A DNA stretch of 64,000 nt from Amycolatopsis umgeniensis (GCF_014205155.1 NZ_JACHMX010000001.1:9052001-9116000), one strand, 5' to 3'. Counted from the stretch's first letter, positions 16,712 through 26,296 are shown. The notes: generated by a model not told the origin, from the sequence alone. Translations and numbers: made by a program.

Positions 16712-17464
16712 TTACTGGTACCACCACGACACTGGCGGCAGGTCGCGCTTGACAAAGGCACATGCTTCGCGGAAACCGCCCGGCACGATCCCGTCTTCGT
16801 CGAGTTTGTTAGTTGCTTCCGCCAGTTTCTCCAGAGCGATTCGCTTGTCTCTCCATTTAGAGGTGACGTACGTCGTGGCACGGAAGTTCTCCTCGACGAA
16901 GAACAGAACGTCCGGGGGTGGCGCAGCCACCCAAGCCTCGATCGCCTGACGATGCGCCGGGTTCGCCGGGTCGAGCAAGGTCCGGCTTCGGAGCTGGTGG
17001 GCGTGCCTGACAGCGTCAGCGGTGGTGTTGGTGACCTGTCCGGCTCCGCCAACCCCGATCGCCGTGCCATTGCCATTTACAAACAGGATGTGCAGGTCGA
17101 TGACAACGTATGGAACCTCACCCTTCGTCCGGTACCAGTTCCAATTGATTTGTTGTGGCTCAACGGCGTTGGCCCAGTCCTCGATCTCGGAGTAACCGAC
17201 CTTGAAGAACATCGCCGGTTTGGTAACTTCGCCGCACTGGACGAGCTCTAGATTGGGAACGTAGAGATCCCAGCCCTGGTATCGCTCCGACGCATGCGAC
17301 TTCGCGTATACGAGATCGGGCTGATCCCACGCACCGGTTCGCCACCGCAGCGGATGAGTCCAGTTTTCCGGATCGCCCTCGGAGCGCGGTGGTGCGGCAG
17401 CCGGACGGAAAGGCGACTCTGGCGCCACAGGAGAGCGGTGAGGACGGCGGCGAAACCAACTCAT
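16712..17464 (-). CDS. hypothetical protein, cytoplasmic
   Basis: 250 residues from ATG 17464, which overlaps the stop of the upstream gene as ATGA. The first 35 residues are Pro/Arg-rich and disordered. The rest is globular: NWTHPLRWRTGAWDQPDLVY, VVIDLHILFVNGNGTAIGVG, and a C-terminal charged helix region (FRATTYVTSKWRDKRIALEK). No signal peptide. Family not recognised; the mix of Trp-rich beta strands and helices suggests a compact enzyme or immunity-type protein. Expressed with 17461-17718 by coupling. Confidence 0.7.
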   Translation of the reverse strand: MSWFRRRPHRSPVAPESPFRPAAAPPRSEGDPENWTHPLRWRTGAWDQPDLVYAKSHASERYQGWDLYVPNLELVQCGEVTKPAMFFKVGYSEIEDWANAVEPQQINWNWYRTKGEVPYVVIDLHILFVNGNGTAIGVGGAGQVTNTTADAVRHAHQLRSRTLLDPANPAHRQAIEAWVAAPPPDVLFFVEENFRATTYVTSKWRDKRIALEKLAEATNKLDEDGIVPGGFREACAFVKRDLPPVSWWYQ

Positions 17465-17718
17465 GACCCAACGGTAGGAGACATCCGTCGGGACCCGTCC
17501 CGACGGGGAGCGGTCGGGTTTCCGGTGGTACGCCGCTGGTCGGTCAGGTGTCCGGGAGCTGTTTTGTCTGAGCTGCGTACCAGCGGTCCTTCAGTTCCCT
17601 CCCAGGGAGGTGACCATGTCACTCCCCAGGCGGCGAGTCGTGCGCGGGTGAAGCTGCCCGCGGGAGTGCGGGCGGCTTCGATGTCGTCCGGGGAGGGCAG
17701 GATCTCGTTGTGCGTCAT
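17461..17718 (-). CDS. small hypothetical protein coupled to the next gene
   Basis: 85 residues from ATG 17718. The front (LPSPDDIEAARTPAGSFTRA then RLAAWGVTWSPP) is a recurrent actinobacterial segment found at the start of small DNA-associated or toxin-linked proteins; the second half is Thr/Arg/Pro-rich and looks disordered. The stop overlaps the next ATG (TCATGA on the plus strand at 17461). Function unknown. Divergent from the peptidase gene at 17839. Confidence 0.55.
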   Translation of the reverse strand: MTHNEILPSPDDIEAARTPAGSFTRARLAAWGVTWSPPWEGTEGPLVRSSDKTAPGHLTDQRRTTGNPTAPRRDGSRRMSPTVGS

Positions 17719-17838
17719 CCGCTTGGGAGCAGGCTCACCATCGCGAGGGAACTGTCTCCCCCATGCGATGGAGCCTCGCTGAACGCCGTGTCCTTAGCGT
17801 GGGGACCGAAATCCGACGCCAACCCTCTGGAGGCACGC

Positions 17839-19311
17839 GTGCACTCAACGATCTCGCGAAGGTTCGGCCTGGTGACCGCCGCCGTCGTCGTGGCGGTGAT
17901 CGTCGCACCCGGTACCGCGGCAGCCGGAACGCCGAAGCTGACGTGGGGACCGTGCCCCGCCGATATCGCGACGCCGCGGCTGCAGTGCGCCACTCTCGAT
18001 GTCCCACTGGACTACCAGCGACCGGGTGGCGAGAAGATCAGGGTGGCCGTGTCACGCCTGCCGAGCACACACCGCGCGCAGCGCCGCGGCGTCCTCCTGC
18101 TGAACCCGGGTGGGCCGAGTTCAGGACTGGGCATGCCGCTGTCACTCGTGCAGCGCGGGTTGCCCGCGGAGGTGACCGACAAGTACGACCTGATCGGCTT
18201 CGACCCGCGCGGGCTCGGGCACAGCACCCGCGTGACCTGCGACCTGAAGCCCGTGCGAGACCCCCAGCCGCCCTACGCGCGCGACGCGGCCGACGTCGCG
18301 AAGCACGCCATGGTCGCCGAGACCGTCGCGAAGGGCTGTGCCACTTCGAAGACGGCGCAGCTCCTGCCCTACATCACGACAGCGAACATCGCACGCGACG
18401 TGGACGCCATCCGCGCCGCGCTGGGCGAGCAGAGAATTTCCTCCTACGGTGTCTCCTACGGCAGCTACCTCGGCGCCGTGTACGCGACACTATTCCCGCA
18501 GCGGACCGATCGCGTCGTGCTCGACAGTGTTCCTGGCCCCGGGGGGCTCGACATCGCCGGCTCACGCCGCTTCGGCCAGGGCTTCCAGGACAGCTTCCCT
18601 GACTTCGCGCAGTGGGCGGCCGCCCGCGATGCCAGCTACCAACTCGGCTCCACACCGCGGCAGGTCACCATGAAGTACCTCGAACTGGCGTCGCGGCTGG
18701 ACAAGGACCCGGTCGGCGAGATCGACGGCGCCGCTTTCCGGGATTACACGTTCAACGGCCTGTACACGATTCAGGTATTCCCGGAGCTGGCTCAGCTGTG
18801 GCAGTCCCTCGACCGCGGCCTCGCGCCCGCGTCGCCGGGTTCGTTCACCACGGAACCGGACGACGACATGGAGAACCTGCTGTCCGCGCAGTTGCTCGTG
18901 CGGTGCAACGACACCGCCTGGCCACGATCGGTCGAGACCTATCAGCACAACGTCGGCGTCGATCGGGAGCGGTTCCCCTTGTACGGCGCTGCCGCGGCCA
19001 ACATCTGGCCGTGCGCGTTCTGGCCGTCCCAGCCGATCGAGCCGCCAGTCCGGATCGGCGACCGTGGTCCGTCGACCATTCTGCTCGTGCAGAACAGGCG
19101 AGACCCGGCGGCACCACTCGCCGGGGCGCAGGAGACACGGCGGGCGCTCGGTGACCGAGCCAGGATGGTGACCGTCGACCAGGTCGGGCACGGAGTGTAT
19201 TTGTACTCTGCCAACGCCTGCGGTAACGCCGTCGTCAACCGTTTCCTGCTGACTGGGCAGCGCCCCACCACCGACATCCCGTGCGTGCCCGCGGCAATGA
19301 CCGATCACTAA
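17839..19311 (+). CDS. secreted alpha/beta-hydrolase, tripeptidyl aminopeptidase type
   Basis: 490 residues from GTG 17839 (CTGGAGG upstream). Signal peptide FGLVTAAVVVAVIVAPGTAA. The mature protein starts with LTWGPCPADIATPRLQCATL and PLDYQRPGG, the usual entry of the Streptomyces Tap/Slp family. Oxyanion segment GVLLLNPGGPSSG, nucleophile GVSYGSYLG (Ser), C-terminal TAP-like domain with VQNRRDPAAPLAGA (Asp) and VDQVGHGVY (His). These enzymes release tripeptides or dipeptides from peptide N-termini outside the cell. Monocistronic, divergent from the coupled small genes. Confidence 0.92.
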   Translation: MHSTISRRFGLVTAAVVVAVIVAPGTAAAGTPKLTWGPCPADIATPRLQCATLDVPLDYQRPGGEKIRVAVSRLPSTHRAQRRGVLLLNPGGPSSGLGMPLSLVQRGLPAEVTDKYDLIGFDPRGLGHSTRVTCDLKPVRDPQPPYARDAADVAKHAMVAETVAKGCATSKTAQLLPYITTANIARDVDAIRAALGEQRISSYGVSYGSYLGAVYATLFPQRTDRVVLDSVPGPGGLDIAGSRRFGQGFQDSFPDFAQWAAARDASYQLGSTPRQVTMKYLELASRLDKDPVGEIDGAAFRDYTFNGLYTIQVFPELAQLWQSLDRGLAPASPGSFTTEPDDDMENLLSAQLLVRCNDTAWPRSVETYQHNVGVDRERFPLYGAAAANIWPCAFWPSQPIEPPVRIGDRGPSTILLVQNRRDPAAPLAGAQETRRALGDRARMVTVDQVGHGVYLYSANACGNAVVNRFLLTGQRPTTDIPCVPAAMTDH

Positions 19312-19448
19312 ACTTCCGTGGGGCTGGATCCCTGATGGGTGTCGAGAATTGCGGAGCCGGATTTCCTGCCCGTGAACGGTGTACTTGTACCCGATAAGAG
19401 TTCTCGCCGATCAGGCGAAGGTCGGCCCTACTTGCGGGTATGCGTCGA

Positions 19449-19865
19449 TCAGTTCGGTGCGGAGGGTGCTGTGTCGTTGGGGTGTGCTTGGTAGCCGGTG
19501 TCGAGCAGCATGGGTTTGCCCCACGCGATCAAGCTTTCGCAATTGCCTGCGGCGTCGTGGCCGATCATCACGAGCTGAACCTGGGATGGGTCAGCTGCCG
19601 CGACGCTTTCCCATGGGGCGGTGTGGTGTCGCTCGAACACTGCGAGGTCGGCGATATCGACGAGGCGGGGGACGAGGCCTGGTGTTTCGCGTAGCGGTCG
19701 CATACCGCGATCGTGGTGGTGTAGCGGGCCCACGACGATCAACATGTGCGGTCGGAATCCACGAATAAGCGCGGTCGAAAGTCGCGGATATAGCCAAATG
19801 TCTGAATCTGGTTGCTGCCCGAGGATGAAGACGCGTTCGACCGGGCCGCCGGTAACCGCCATCAT
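19449..19865 (-). CDS. hypothetical protein, possibly degenerate
   Basis: 138 residues from ATG 19865, with AGGACC a few bases upstream. Contains VERVFILGQQPDSDIWLYPR and PLRETPGLVPRLVDIADLAV. No signal peptide and no family recognised. Base composition is less GC-rich than in the flanking catabolic cluster, and neither strand offers another coherent frame, so it may be a foreign or decaying gene. It lies downstream of the IclR gene on the same strand (48 bases). Confidence 0.45.
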   Translation of the reverse strand: MMAVTGGPVERVFILGQQPDSDIWLYPRLSTALIRGFRPHMLIVVGPLHHHDRGMRPLRETPGLVPRLVDIADLAVFERHHTAPWESVAAADPSQVQLVMIGHDAAGNCESLIAWGKPMLLDTGYQAHPNDTAPSAPN

Positions 19866-19913
19866 GCAGGTCCTGTGCTCGGCGGCACTCGGTTCGCGAG
19901 TCCCGCAGCGGGT

Positions 19914-20654
19914 TCACGACGCTGTCGGGAGTTCCTTCTCGACGCGGGTGGCCGCGGTCTTGAGCAGCGCGACCCATTCTCGGACCGGGTCGGCGCGGAA
20001 GCGCGTGGTCGGCATGGCAAGGGCCATCGCGCCGCAAGCCGGCCCGTGCGGGCTCCGCACAGCGACTCCGATCGCGGTGAGGCCCTTCTCGGTGCGCTGG
20101 TCGTTGATGGCGAAGCCTTCGGCGCGCACCCGTGACAAGTCGCGGTAAAGCCGGCGGCCGTCGACGTCTTCGTCGTGGTAAAGCTCCATGAGTTCCTCGG
20201 CGGACTTCTCGGCCAGGATGGCCCGGCCCCCGGCGGTGTGGTGCAGCGGCATGACGAAACCGGTGCGATCGGCCACGCGCAGAGTCCGGGCGCACTCCAC
20301 CGTGGAAATGAAGCGGCCGTCGGTCCCGACGGGCACGAGCAGGGTGACTGTCTCATTGACGAGTTCCATGAGCCGGCGCATGCAGGGCCGCGCGACCTGC
20401 CACAGCCGCTGGGCGCCGGGATCGGGCGCCTCCACAGGCCTGAGCATCGGGCCGGGGCGGTAGAGCCGGTCGGCGTCCTGGGTCGCGAACTCACGGTAGA
20501 CCAGCGACGTCAGCAGCCGGTGCGCCGTCGAGGGAGCGATCGAGATCCGGTCGGCGACGTCCACCAGTCGCAGCGGCCCCTCCTGCTGCAACAGGATCGC
20601 GACCTGCAGTGCGTGATCGACCGAGTTCAGCAGCGACGCCGGCGGATTCCGCAT
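19914..20654 (-). CDS. IclR family regulator of the gentisate cluster
   Basis: 246 residues. N-terminal winged helix (~10-70): ALQVAILLQQEGPLRLVDVA then IAPSTAHRLLTSLVYREF. The ligand-binding IclR domain follows (~90-240) with GRAILAEKSAEE and DVDGRRLYRDLSRVRAEGFA and the typical AIGVAVRSP strand. It is divergent from the gentisate dioxygenase gene across 48 bases, so control of that operon is very likely; whether it activates or represses cannot be told. The gap contains an AT-rich GAAAAGTATAG segment that could be a promoter element. Confidence 0.9.
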   Translation of the reverse strand: MRNPPASLLNSVDHALQVAILLQQEGPLRLVDVADRISIAPSTAHRLLTSLVYREFATQDADRLYRPGPMLRPVEAPDPGAQRLWQVARPCMRRLMELVNETVTLLVPVGTDGRFISTVECARTLRVADRTGFVMPLHHTAGGRAILAEKSAEELMELYHDEDVDGRRLYRDLSRVRAEGFAINDQRTEKGLTAIGVAVRSPHGPACGAMALAMPTTRFRADPVREWVALLKTAATRVEKELPTAS

Positions 20655-20702
20655 AGAAGAAAAGTATAGCGACTCCCCTCGGCCTCGGAGATCGTTCCGG
20701 CC

Positions 20703-21818
20703 ATGGCCTCACCCACTCTTCCGAGCCTGCCGCGAAGCAGCGCGCCGGACCAACCGGAAATGACTCCCGAGCTGGACCGGCTCTACTCACGTTTCGAGGA
20801 GGAGTCCCTCGTCCCACTGTGGTGCGAGATCGGCGACCTCATGCCCGCCACGCCCAGATCGGCGGCGCGGCCGCACCGATGGTCCTGGCACTCGCTCTCC
20901 GCGATGGCCGCCCAAGCAGGCGCCTTGGTGCCGGTGGGCCGCGGCGGGGAGCGCCGGGCGCTCGCGCTGGCGAACCCCGGACTCGGGGGACGTCCGTTCG
21001 CCACCCCCACGTTGTGGGCGGCGATCCAGTACCTCAACCCGGGCGAGGACGCGCCGGTACACCGGCACACGCAGAACGCGTTCCGGTTCGTCGTCGAGGG
21101 CGAGGGTGTGTGGACCGTGGTCGACGGCGACCCGGTCGCGATGCGCCGCGGCGATTTCCTGCCGCAGGGAGGCTGGCACTGGCACGGCCACCTCAACGCC
21201 AGCGATGCCCCCATGGCCTGGATCGACGGCTTGGACATCCCCTTCGCCTACGCCACCGACTCCACGTTCTTCGAGTTCGGTCCCGACCAGGTGGGGGACG
21301 TGGGCACCCCGGAGCGGTCGCGTTCCGAGCGGCTGTGGGGACACCCAGGGCTGCGTCCGCTGACCCATCTGGCCCCTTCGCGCAAGACGCCGCTGCTCGC
21401 CTACCGCTGGGAGCACACCGACCGTGCGCTGCGTGAGCAACTGGAGCTGGAGGCGGAGGGCTACCCGGCCACCCCGGAGCCCGGTCACGCGGCGGTGCGG
21501 TACAGCAACCCCACGACCGGCGACGACGTGCTGCCGACCCTGCGCACCCAGTTCCACCGGCTCGCACCCGGCACCGCCACCGCGGAGCGCCGCGAAGTGG
21601 GTTCGGCGGTCTTCCAGGTCTTCGAAGGATCCGCCAGGGTCACGGTCGGCGATTCGACCTGGCACGTCGACCGAGGTGACCTATTTGTCGTCCCGTCGTG
21701 GCAGGCGCTCGCCATCGCCACCGAACACGGGATCGACCTGTTCGAGTTCACCGACGCACCGATCTACGAGCGGCTCGACCTCGCACGGGCAGAGGCCACC
21801 CGCGGGAGCACGCGATGA
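20703..21818 (+). CDS. gentisate 1,2-dioxygenase
   Basis: 371 residues, a bicupin. The first cupin (~100-190) has the iron-binding pattern PVHRHTQNAFRFVVEGEGVW and GDFLPQGGWHWHGHLN; the second (~260-350) has VFQVFEGSARVTVGD and GDLFVVPSW. Length and motifs match gentisate dioxygenases, which open 2,5-dihydroxybenzoate to maleylpyruvate with Fe(II) and O2. First gene of a run of five, with its stop overlapping the next ATG (ATGA). A related salicylate or 1-hydroxy-2-naphthoate dioxygenase is less likely because maleylpyruvate isomerase follows. Confidence 0.92.
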   Translation: MASPTLPSLPRSSAPDQPEMTPELDRLYSRFEEESLVPLWCEIGDLMPATPRSAARPHRWSWHSLSAMAAQAGALVPVGRGGERRALALANPGLGGRPFATPTLWAAIQYLNPGEDAPVHRHTQNAFRFVVEGEGVWTVVDGDPVAMRRGDFLPQGGWHWHGHLNASDAPMAWIDGLDIPFAYATDSTFFEFGPDQVGDVGTPERSRSERLWGHPGLRPLTHLAPSRKTPLLAYRWEHTDRALREQLELEAEGYPATPEPGHAAVRYSNPTTGDDVLPTLRTQFHRLAPGTATAERREVGSAVFQVFEGSARVTVGDSTWHVDRGDLFVVPSWQALAIATEHGIDLFEFTDAPIYERLDLARAEATRGSTR

Positions 21819-22651
21819 AACTGGCCACGATCCTGATCGACGACACCACCCGCGCGGCCCGCGTCGACGGCGAGACGTACACGGCACTGGCCGCGGCAGA
21901 TGTCCGCGAGTTACTCGAAGATCCTTCGTGGCGGACGAAGGCGCGGGAGCCGGGGGAGCGGTACACCGCCGCGGAGGTCCGGCTCGCGCCGGTGGTCCCG
22001 GCACCGGGCAAGGTCGTCTGTGTCGGCCTGAACTACCGGACCCACATCCTCGAGATGGGGCGCGACCTCCCCGAGTACCCCACCCTGTTCGCGAAGTTCG
22101 CCGACACCCTCATCGGTGCCCACGACGACATCGTTCTCCCTCCGGAGTCCGGCTCGGTCGACTGGGAGGCGGAGCTGTGCGTGGTCATCGGTGCCACGGT
22201 CCGCCGTGCCACGTCCCAACAGGCTGCCGCCGCGATCGCGGGATTCACGGTGCTCAACGACGTCTCGATGCGCGATTGGCAGTTCCGCACCCGGGAGTGG
22301 TTGCAGGGGAAGAACTTCGAAGCCAGCACGCCGATCGGACCGGTGCTGGTCACGCCCGACGAACTGCCGGGTGCCGTCCGGCCCGCTTTGACCATCACCA
22401 CCGTGGTCGACGGTGAGGAGATGCAGCGCGCCGACAGCGGTGATCTGGTCTTCGACCCGGTCGCGCTGGTGGAGTACGTCTCGACGATGATCACGCTCCG
22501 CCCCGGCGACGTGATCGCCACGGGCACGCCGGGCGGTGTCGGCCACGCCCGGAAACCGGCGCGCTACCTGACCGCGGGAAGCAAGGTCGTCACCACGATC
22601 GAGCACATCGGCTCGCTGGAGAACACGGTGAGGTCCGAGTCGTGTACCTGA
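21815..22651 (+). CDS. fumarylpyruvate hydrolase (FAH family)
   Basis: 278 residues from ATG 21815, overlapping the previous stop as ATGA. The FAH fold covers ~60-275: KVVCVGLNYRTHILEMG, PTLFAKFADTLIG, metal-binding VDWEAELCVVIG, then LNDVSMRDWQFRTREWLQGK and GDVIATGTPGGVG. In this context it should split fumarylpyruvate to fumarate and pyruvate, the last step of the gentisate route. The isomerase gene that precedes it biochemically comes next in the operon. Confidence 0.9.
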   Translation: MKLATILIDDTTRAARVDGETYTALAAADVRELLEDPSWRTKAREPGERYTAAEVRLAPVVPAPGKVVCVGLNYRTHILEMGRDLPEYPTLFAKFADTLIGAHDDIVLPPESGSVDWEAELCVVIGATVRRATSQQAAAAIAGFTVLNDVSMRDWQFRTREWLQGKNFEASTPIGPVLVTPDELPGAVRPALTITTVVDGEEMQRADSGDLVFDPVALVEYVSTMITLRPGDVIATGTPGGVGHARKPARYLTAGSKVVTTIEHIGSLENTVRSESCT

Positions 22652-23217
22652 CATGGATGCGGGCGGGGACCGAGCGGCTCCTCGAGATCGTCGACGGGCT
22701 CGAGGAACCGCGGTTCGCCGAGCCGTCGCCGCTGCCGGGGTGGACCATCGGCCATCTCGTGGCTCACCTTCACTTCAACGCGCGCGCCTTGGGGCGACTG
22801 GCTTCGTGGGCCGCCACCGGCGTCGAGACCCCGATGTACGACGGCGCGGGGCAGCGCGAACAGGAGATCTCCGCCGGGGCCACCCTGCGGCCCGTGGTGC
22901 TGAAGGGGCTGGTGCGCGAGTCGGCGGCCGAGCTCGACGGCCTCTTGTCCGCACTGACCGACGAGCAATGGTCGAGCTCTGTCGTCACGGCCCAGGGCCG
23001 CACGGTCTCGGCCGAGGAGATCCCCTGGCTCCGGGTCCGCGAGGTCGTGGTCCACGGGGCGGACCTGGACGGCGACACCTGGGCGCAGTGGCCGGAGGAA
23101 TTGCTGAGAGCGCTGGTCGTCGAGATCGTCGAGCAGCGTTTTGCCCGTGGCCAGGCCGCCGCTCTCGCGGGCGTCCTCACGGGCCGATCGCCCGCGCCCC
23201 TCCCACCCTGGCTCTAG
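22642..23217 (+). CDS. maleylpyruvate isomerase, mycothiol-dependent type
   Basis: 191 residues from GTG 22642, overlapping the hydrolase gene by 10 bases. N-terminal DinB-like helical bundle with PGWTIGHLVAHLHFNARALG (zinc-binding His) and the second metal segment LRVREVVVHGADLD. This is the actinobacterial mycothiol-dependent isomerase, which converts maleylpyruvate to fumarylpyruvate. Its use of mycothiol in place of glutathione supports an actinomycete host. Confidence 0.9.
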   Translation: MYLTWMRAGTERLLEIVDGLEEPRFAEPSPLPGWTIGHLVAHLHFNARALGRLASWAATGVETPMYDGAGQREQEISAGATLRPVVLKGLVRESAAELDGLLSALTDEQWSSSVVTAQGRTVSAEEIPWLRVREVVVHGADLDGDTWAQWPEELLRALVVEIVEQRFARGQAAALAGVLTGRSPAPLPPWL

Positions 23218-23290
23218 GCGGACCGCTTTCCCGAGTTTCACCGGCGCGACCACGCGCCGGCCACTGGCGACCCTGAAACGAGGAACCGGC

Positions 23291-24583
23291 ATGCAGGAAC
23301 CGGCCGTCACGTCCGCAGCCCCAGTCAGGGCTCATCGCGCGGCGATGCGCGTAACCCTGCTGTGCTGGATCATCGTGGTGATCGAAGGGTATGACATCGT
23401 CGCCTTCGGCACCGTCGTCCCCGTGCTGCTGGAGAACCCGGAAAACGGGTTCACCCCGGAGAACATCGGCTGGATCGGCTCGGCCGTCTTCGTCGGCGCG
23501 ATGGTCGGGGCACTGTCGTCGGGAGCGCTCTCCGACCGTTACGGCCGTCGGCCCGTGGCCATCGGCGCGGTGGCGATCTTCACCTTGTTCACGGTCTTGT
23601 GCGGGGCGGTCGAGGCCGTCTGGCCCCTGGCGCTGTTCCGGCTGCTCGCCGGGCTGGGTATCGGGGCGATCCTGCCGGCCGCGTCCGCGCTCACCTTGGA
23701 GTACGCGATCCCGCGATATCGCACCCTGACCTACACCTTGATGCTGTCCGGTGTACCCGTCGGTGGTGTGTTCGCCGCGGTGACGGCGTTGCCGGTCATC
23801 CCGGCCTGGGGGTGGCAGGCGATGTTCCTGCTCGCCGGGGCGCCCGGCGTGATCTGCCTGTTCGTCACCGCCAGGTGCCTCCCCGAGTCGCCCCAGTTCC
23901 TCGACGCCATCGGGCGCCGCGACCGTGCCACGGCCATCCGCGCCCGGTTCGGGCTGGACGCGCCGGTACTCGAGGTGGTCACGCGGGAGAAGACCGAGGG
24001 CGTCTTCGGCCGGTCCTACCGGGGCGCGTCGGTCGTGTTCGCCACCGCGACCTTCTGCGGGCTCTTCGCCTGGTATGGGCTCGCCACCTGGCTCCCCGGC
24101 CTGATGTCGAAGGCGGGCTACGCGCTCGACTCGTCCCTGGTCTTCCTGCTCGTCCTCAACCTCGGTGCGGTGACGGGCTCGCTGGTCATCGCCGCCGCGA
24201 GCGACCGGTGGAGCAACCGGCCCGTCGTCGTTCTCACCTACCTCGGCATGGCCGCCGCCTTGATGGCGCTCTCGATCAAGCTGCCGTCTTTCCCGCTCCT
24301 GGTCTGCATCGCCGTGGCCGGCGTCGGCGGGCACGGCGGTCAGATCCTGATCAACGCCTTCGTCAGCGCCTCGTATCCGACCGGCCGTCGTGCACGAGCG
24401 CTCGGGTGGTCCCTCGGTGCCGGCCGCGCCGGCACGATCGTGGGACCGATCGTCATCGGGTGGTTGGTCAGCGGCCGTGACCCTTTGACCGGATTCGCCG
24501 TCTTCGCCGGACTTGCCGTCATCGCGGCGGTCCTGCTGGCGCTGTGTCCCCCGACCCCCGCCCTCCGCTCACACGACAGCTGA
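23291..24583 (+). CDS. MFS transporter, aromatic acid:H+ symporter type
   Basis: 430 residues from ATG 23291 (ACGAGGAACC before it). About twelve hydrophobic segments. The family motif between TM2 and TM3 is seen as GALSDRYGRRPV, and the first helix carries VVIEGYDIVAFGTVVP, the DGxD-like charged region of aromatic-acid symporters (here EGYD). Likely imports gentisate or a hydroxybenzoate, energised by protons. Third-from-last in the operon logic: placed between the ring-cleavage genes and the aldehyde dehydrogenase. Confidence 0.88.
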   Translation: MQEPAVTSAAPVRAHRAAMRVTLLCWIIVVIEGYDIVAFGTVVPVLLENPENGFTPENIGWIGSAVFVGAMVGALSSGALSDRYGRRPVAIGAVAIFTLFTVLCGAVEAVWPLALFRLLAGLGIGAILPAASALTLEYAIPRYRTLTYTLMLSGVPVGGVFAAVTALPVIPAWGWQAMFLLAGAPGVICLFVTARCLPESPQFLDAIGRRDRATAIRARFGLDAPVLEVVTREKTEGVFGRSYRGASVVFATATFCGLFAWYGLATWLPGLMSKAGYALDSSLVFLLVLNLGAVTGSLVIAAASDRWSNRPVVVLTYLGMAAALMALSIKLPSFPLLVCIAVAGVGGHGGQILINAFVSASYPTGRRARALGWSLGAGRAGTIVGPIVIGWLVSGRDPLTGFAVFAGLAVIAAVLLALCPPTPALRSHDS

Positions 24584-24614
24584 CCCGATTTCCCCTTCAC
24601 AGAACGGTTCGAGC

Positions 24615-26126
24615 ATGACGAAGGCACTCCCGCACGCGCGGCACTTCATCGACGGCAGCTGGCAGGACTCCACGAGAACCGGTACGTCCACCGGGCCCGC
24701 CACCGGTGAGGCCCTGGGCACCTTCGCCGACGGTGGGCGCGCGGAGGCCCAGGCAGCGGTCGAGGCTGCCAGGGCCGCCTTCGAACGCACCTCCTGGTCT
24801 CGCGACCGCCAGGCGCGGGCGACCGCCCTGCTGCGGCTGGCCGATCGTCTTGAGGCTCGCCGCGACGACCTCGTTTCGTTGCTGGCGAAGGAGAACGGCA
24901 AGACTCTCGGCGAGTCCGCGTTCGAGGTCGACATGTGCGCCCCCAAGCTCCGCTACGCCGCGGCTCTGGCCCTGGTCGACAGCGGCCGGTCGGCCGAGGT
25001 GCGGCCCGGGTACTACAGCAGCACCTTGCCCGAGCCGATCGGTGTCGCGGGCGTCATCGTGCCGTGGAACTCCCCGGTGGTGCTGGCCGTGCGGTCGTTC
25101 GCGCCGGCACTCGCCGCCGGCTGCACCGTGGCGATGAAGATGCCCGCGCAGACGGCGTTGGTCAACGGCCTCCTCGCCGAGGTCGTCGCCGACGTCTCGG
25201 CGTTGCCTCCCGGTGTCCTCAACCTCTTCACCGAGTCCGGCGACGACGGCGCGCGGGAGTTGGTTTCCTCTCCTGGCACCGCGGCGATCAGCTATACCGG
25301 GAGCACCGCCGTGGGCCGCGTCATCATGGCCGAGGGGGCACGGACCCTGAAACGGCTGTCGCTGGAACTCGGCGGCAAGACACCGATGATCGTGTTCGAC
25401 GACGCCGACCTCGACGCCGTCGTCCCGGTGCTGACCGCGGCGGTCACCACGTTCGCCGGTCAGTTCTGCATGACCGGCAGCAGGATCCTGGCTCACGAAG
25501 CGATCGCGGCCGAGCTGCGCGAGCGTCTCATCGAGGCGCTGTCGGCGATCCGGCTGGGCCCGGGCGACGACCCGGAGAGCCAGATGGGCCCCATGATCGA
25601 CCGGGCATCCGTGGACCGGGTCGACCGGATCGTCCAGGAGGCCGCTCGAACGGCCACGGTGCTGGTGCGCGGGGGACCGGTCGAGGACGGCCCGCTCGCG
25701 GATGGCGCGTACTACCGGCCCAGCCTGCTGGAGCCCCAAGGCCCCGACGACGACATCGTGCGGCGTGAAGTGTTCGGTCCGGTCGCCACCTTCGAAGTCT
25801 TCCGCACCGAGGACGAGGCCGCGCGATTGGCGAACAGCACCGAATTCGGCCTCGCCGCGTCGGTGTGGACCACGAACGTCGACCGGCCGCTGCGGCTCGC
25901 GCGGGAACTGAAGGCGGGCACGGTGTGGACAAACGCCTGGGCGGTGGTCCACGACGAGTTCGAGGAAGGCGGCTTCGGGCAGAGCGGAATCGGTCGTCTC
26001 AACGGTCCGCGGAGCCTCGAGGCGTTCCAGGAGATCAAGCACCTGGTACGCGTGGCCCCGGCGGAGCAACGAGTATCGCCACAGCCGTCGAACTCAGCAT
26101 TACGTCGGCGGCTGCACCAGGTGTAG
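24615..26126 (+). CDS. NAD(P)+ aldehyde dehydrogenase
   Basis: 503 residues from ATG 24615. Complete ALDH fold: GVIVPWNSPVVLAVRSFAPA, KMPAQTA, GSTAVGR, catalytic Glu in LSLELGGKTP and catalytic Cys in FAGQFCMTGSR, then EVFGPVATFEVF and EEGGFGQSGIGR. In this cluster it probably oxidises an aromatic aldehyde (for example a hydroxybenzaldehyde) to the acid that feeds the gentisate route; the substrate is inferred. Two residues deviate from common ALDHs: Met in KMPAQ (usually KP(S/A)) and Met after the catalytic Cys. Confidence 0.9.
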   Translation: MTKALPHARHFIDGSWQDSTRTGTSTGPATGEALGTFADGGRAEAQAAVEAARAAFERTSWSRDRQARATALLRLADRLEARRDDLVSLLAKENGKTLGESAFEVDMCAPKLRYAAALALVDSGRSAEVRPGYYSSTLPEPIGVAGVIVPWNSPVVLAVRSFAPALAAGCTVAMKMPAQTALVNGLLAEVVADVSALPPGVLNLFTESGDDGARELVSSPGTAAISYTGSTAVGRVIMAEGARTLKRLSLELGGKTPMIVFDDADLDAVVPVLTAAVTTFAGQFCMTGSRILAHEAIAAELRERLIEALSAIRLGPGDDPESQMGPMIDRASVDRVDRIVQEAARTATVLVRGGPVEDGPLADGAYYRPSLLEPQGPDDDIVRREVFGPVATFEVFRTEDEAARLANSTEFGLAASVWTTNVDRPLRLARELKAGTVWTNAWAVVHDEFEEGGFGQSGIGRLNGPRSLEAFQEIKHLVRVAPAEQRVSPQPSNSALRRRLHQV

Positions 26127-26296
26127 GACCGCACGACGCAGATCTCTTCCTCCATGATGCGCGACTCAGCGACCCGCGTTCGCAGAATGGCTCGGCAGAC
26201 CTGGCGGCGAGGGTGAGCGAGTGGATCCGTGCCTTTGCCGCCGACGGCGAGGTCCGGTCGCGGGAACGTTGCGCGCGCTGAATCCTCGAGTTTGGG

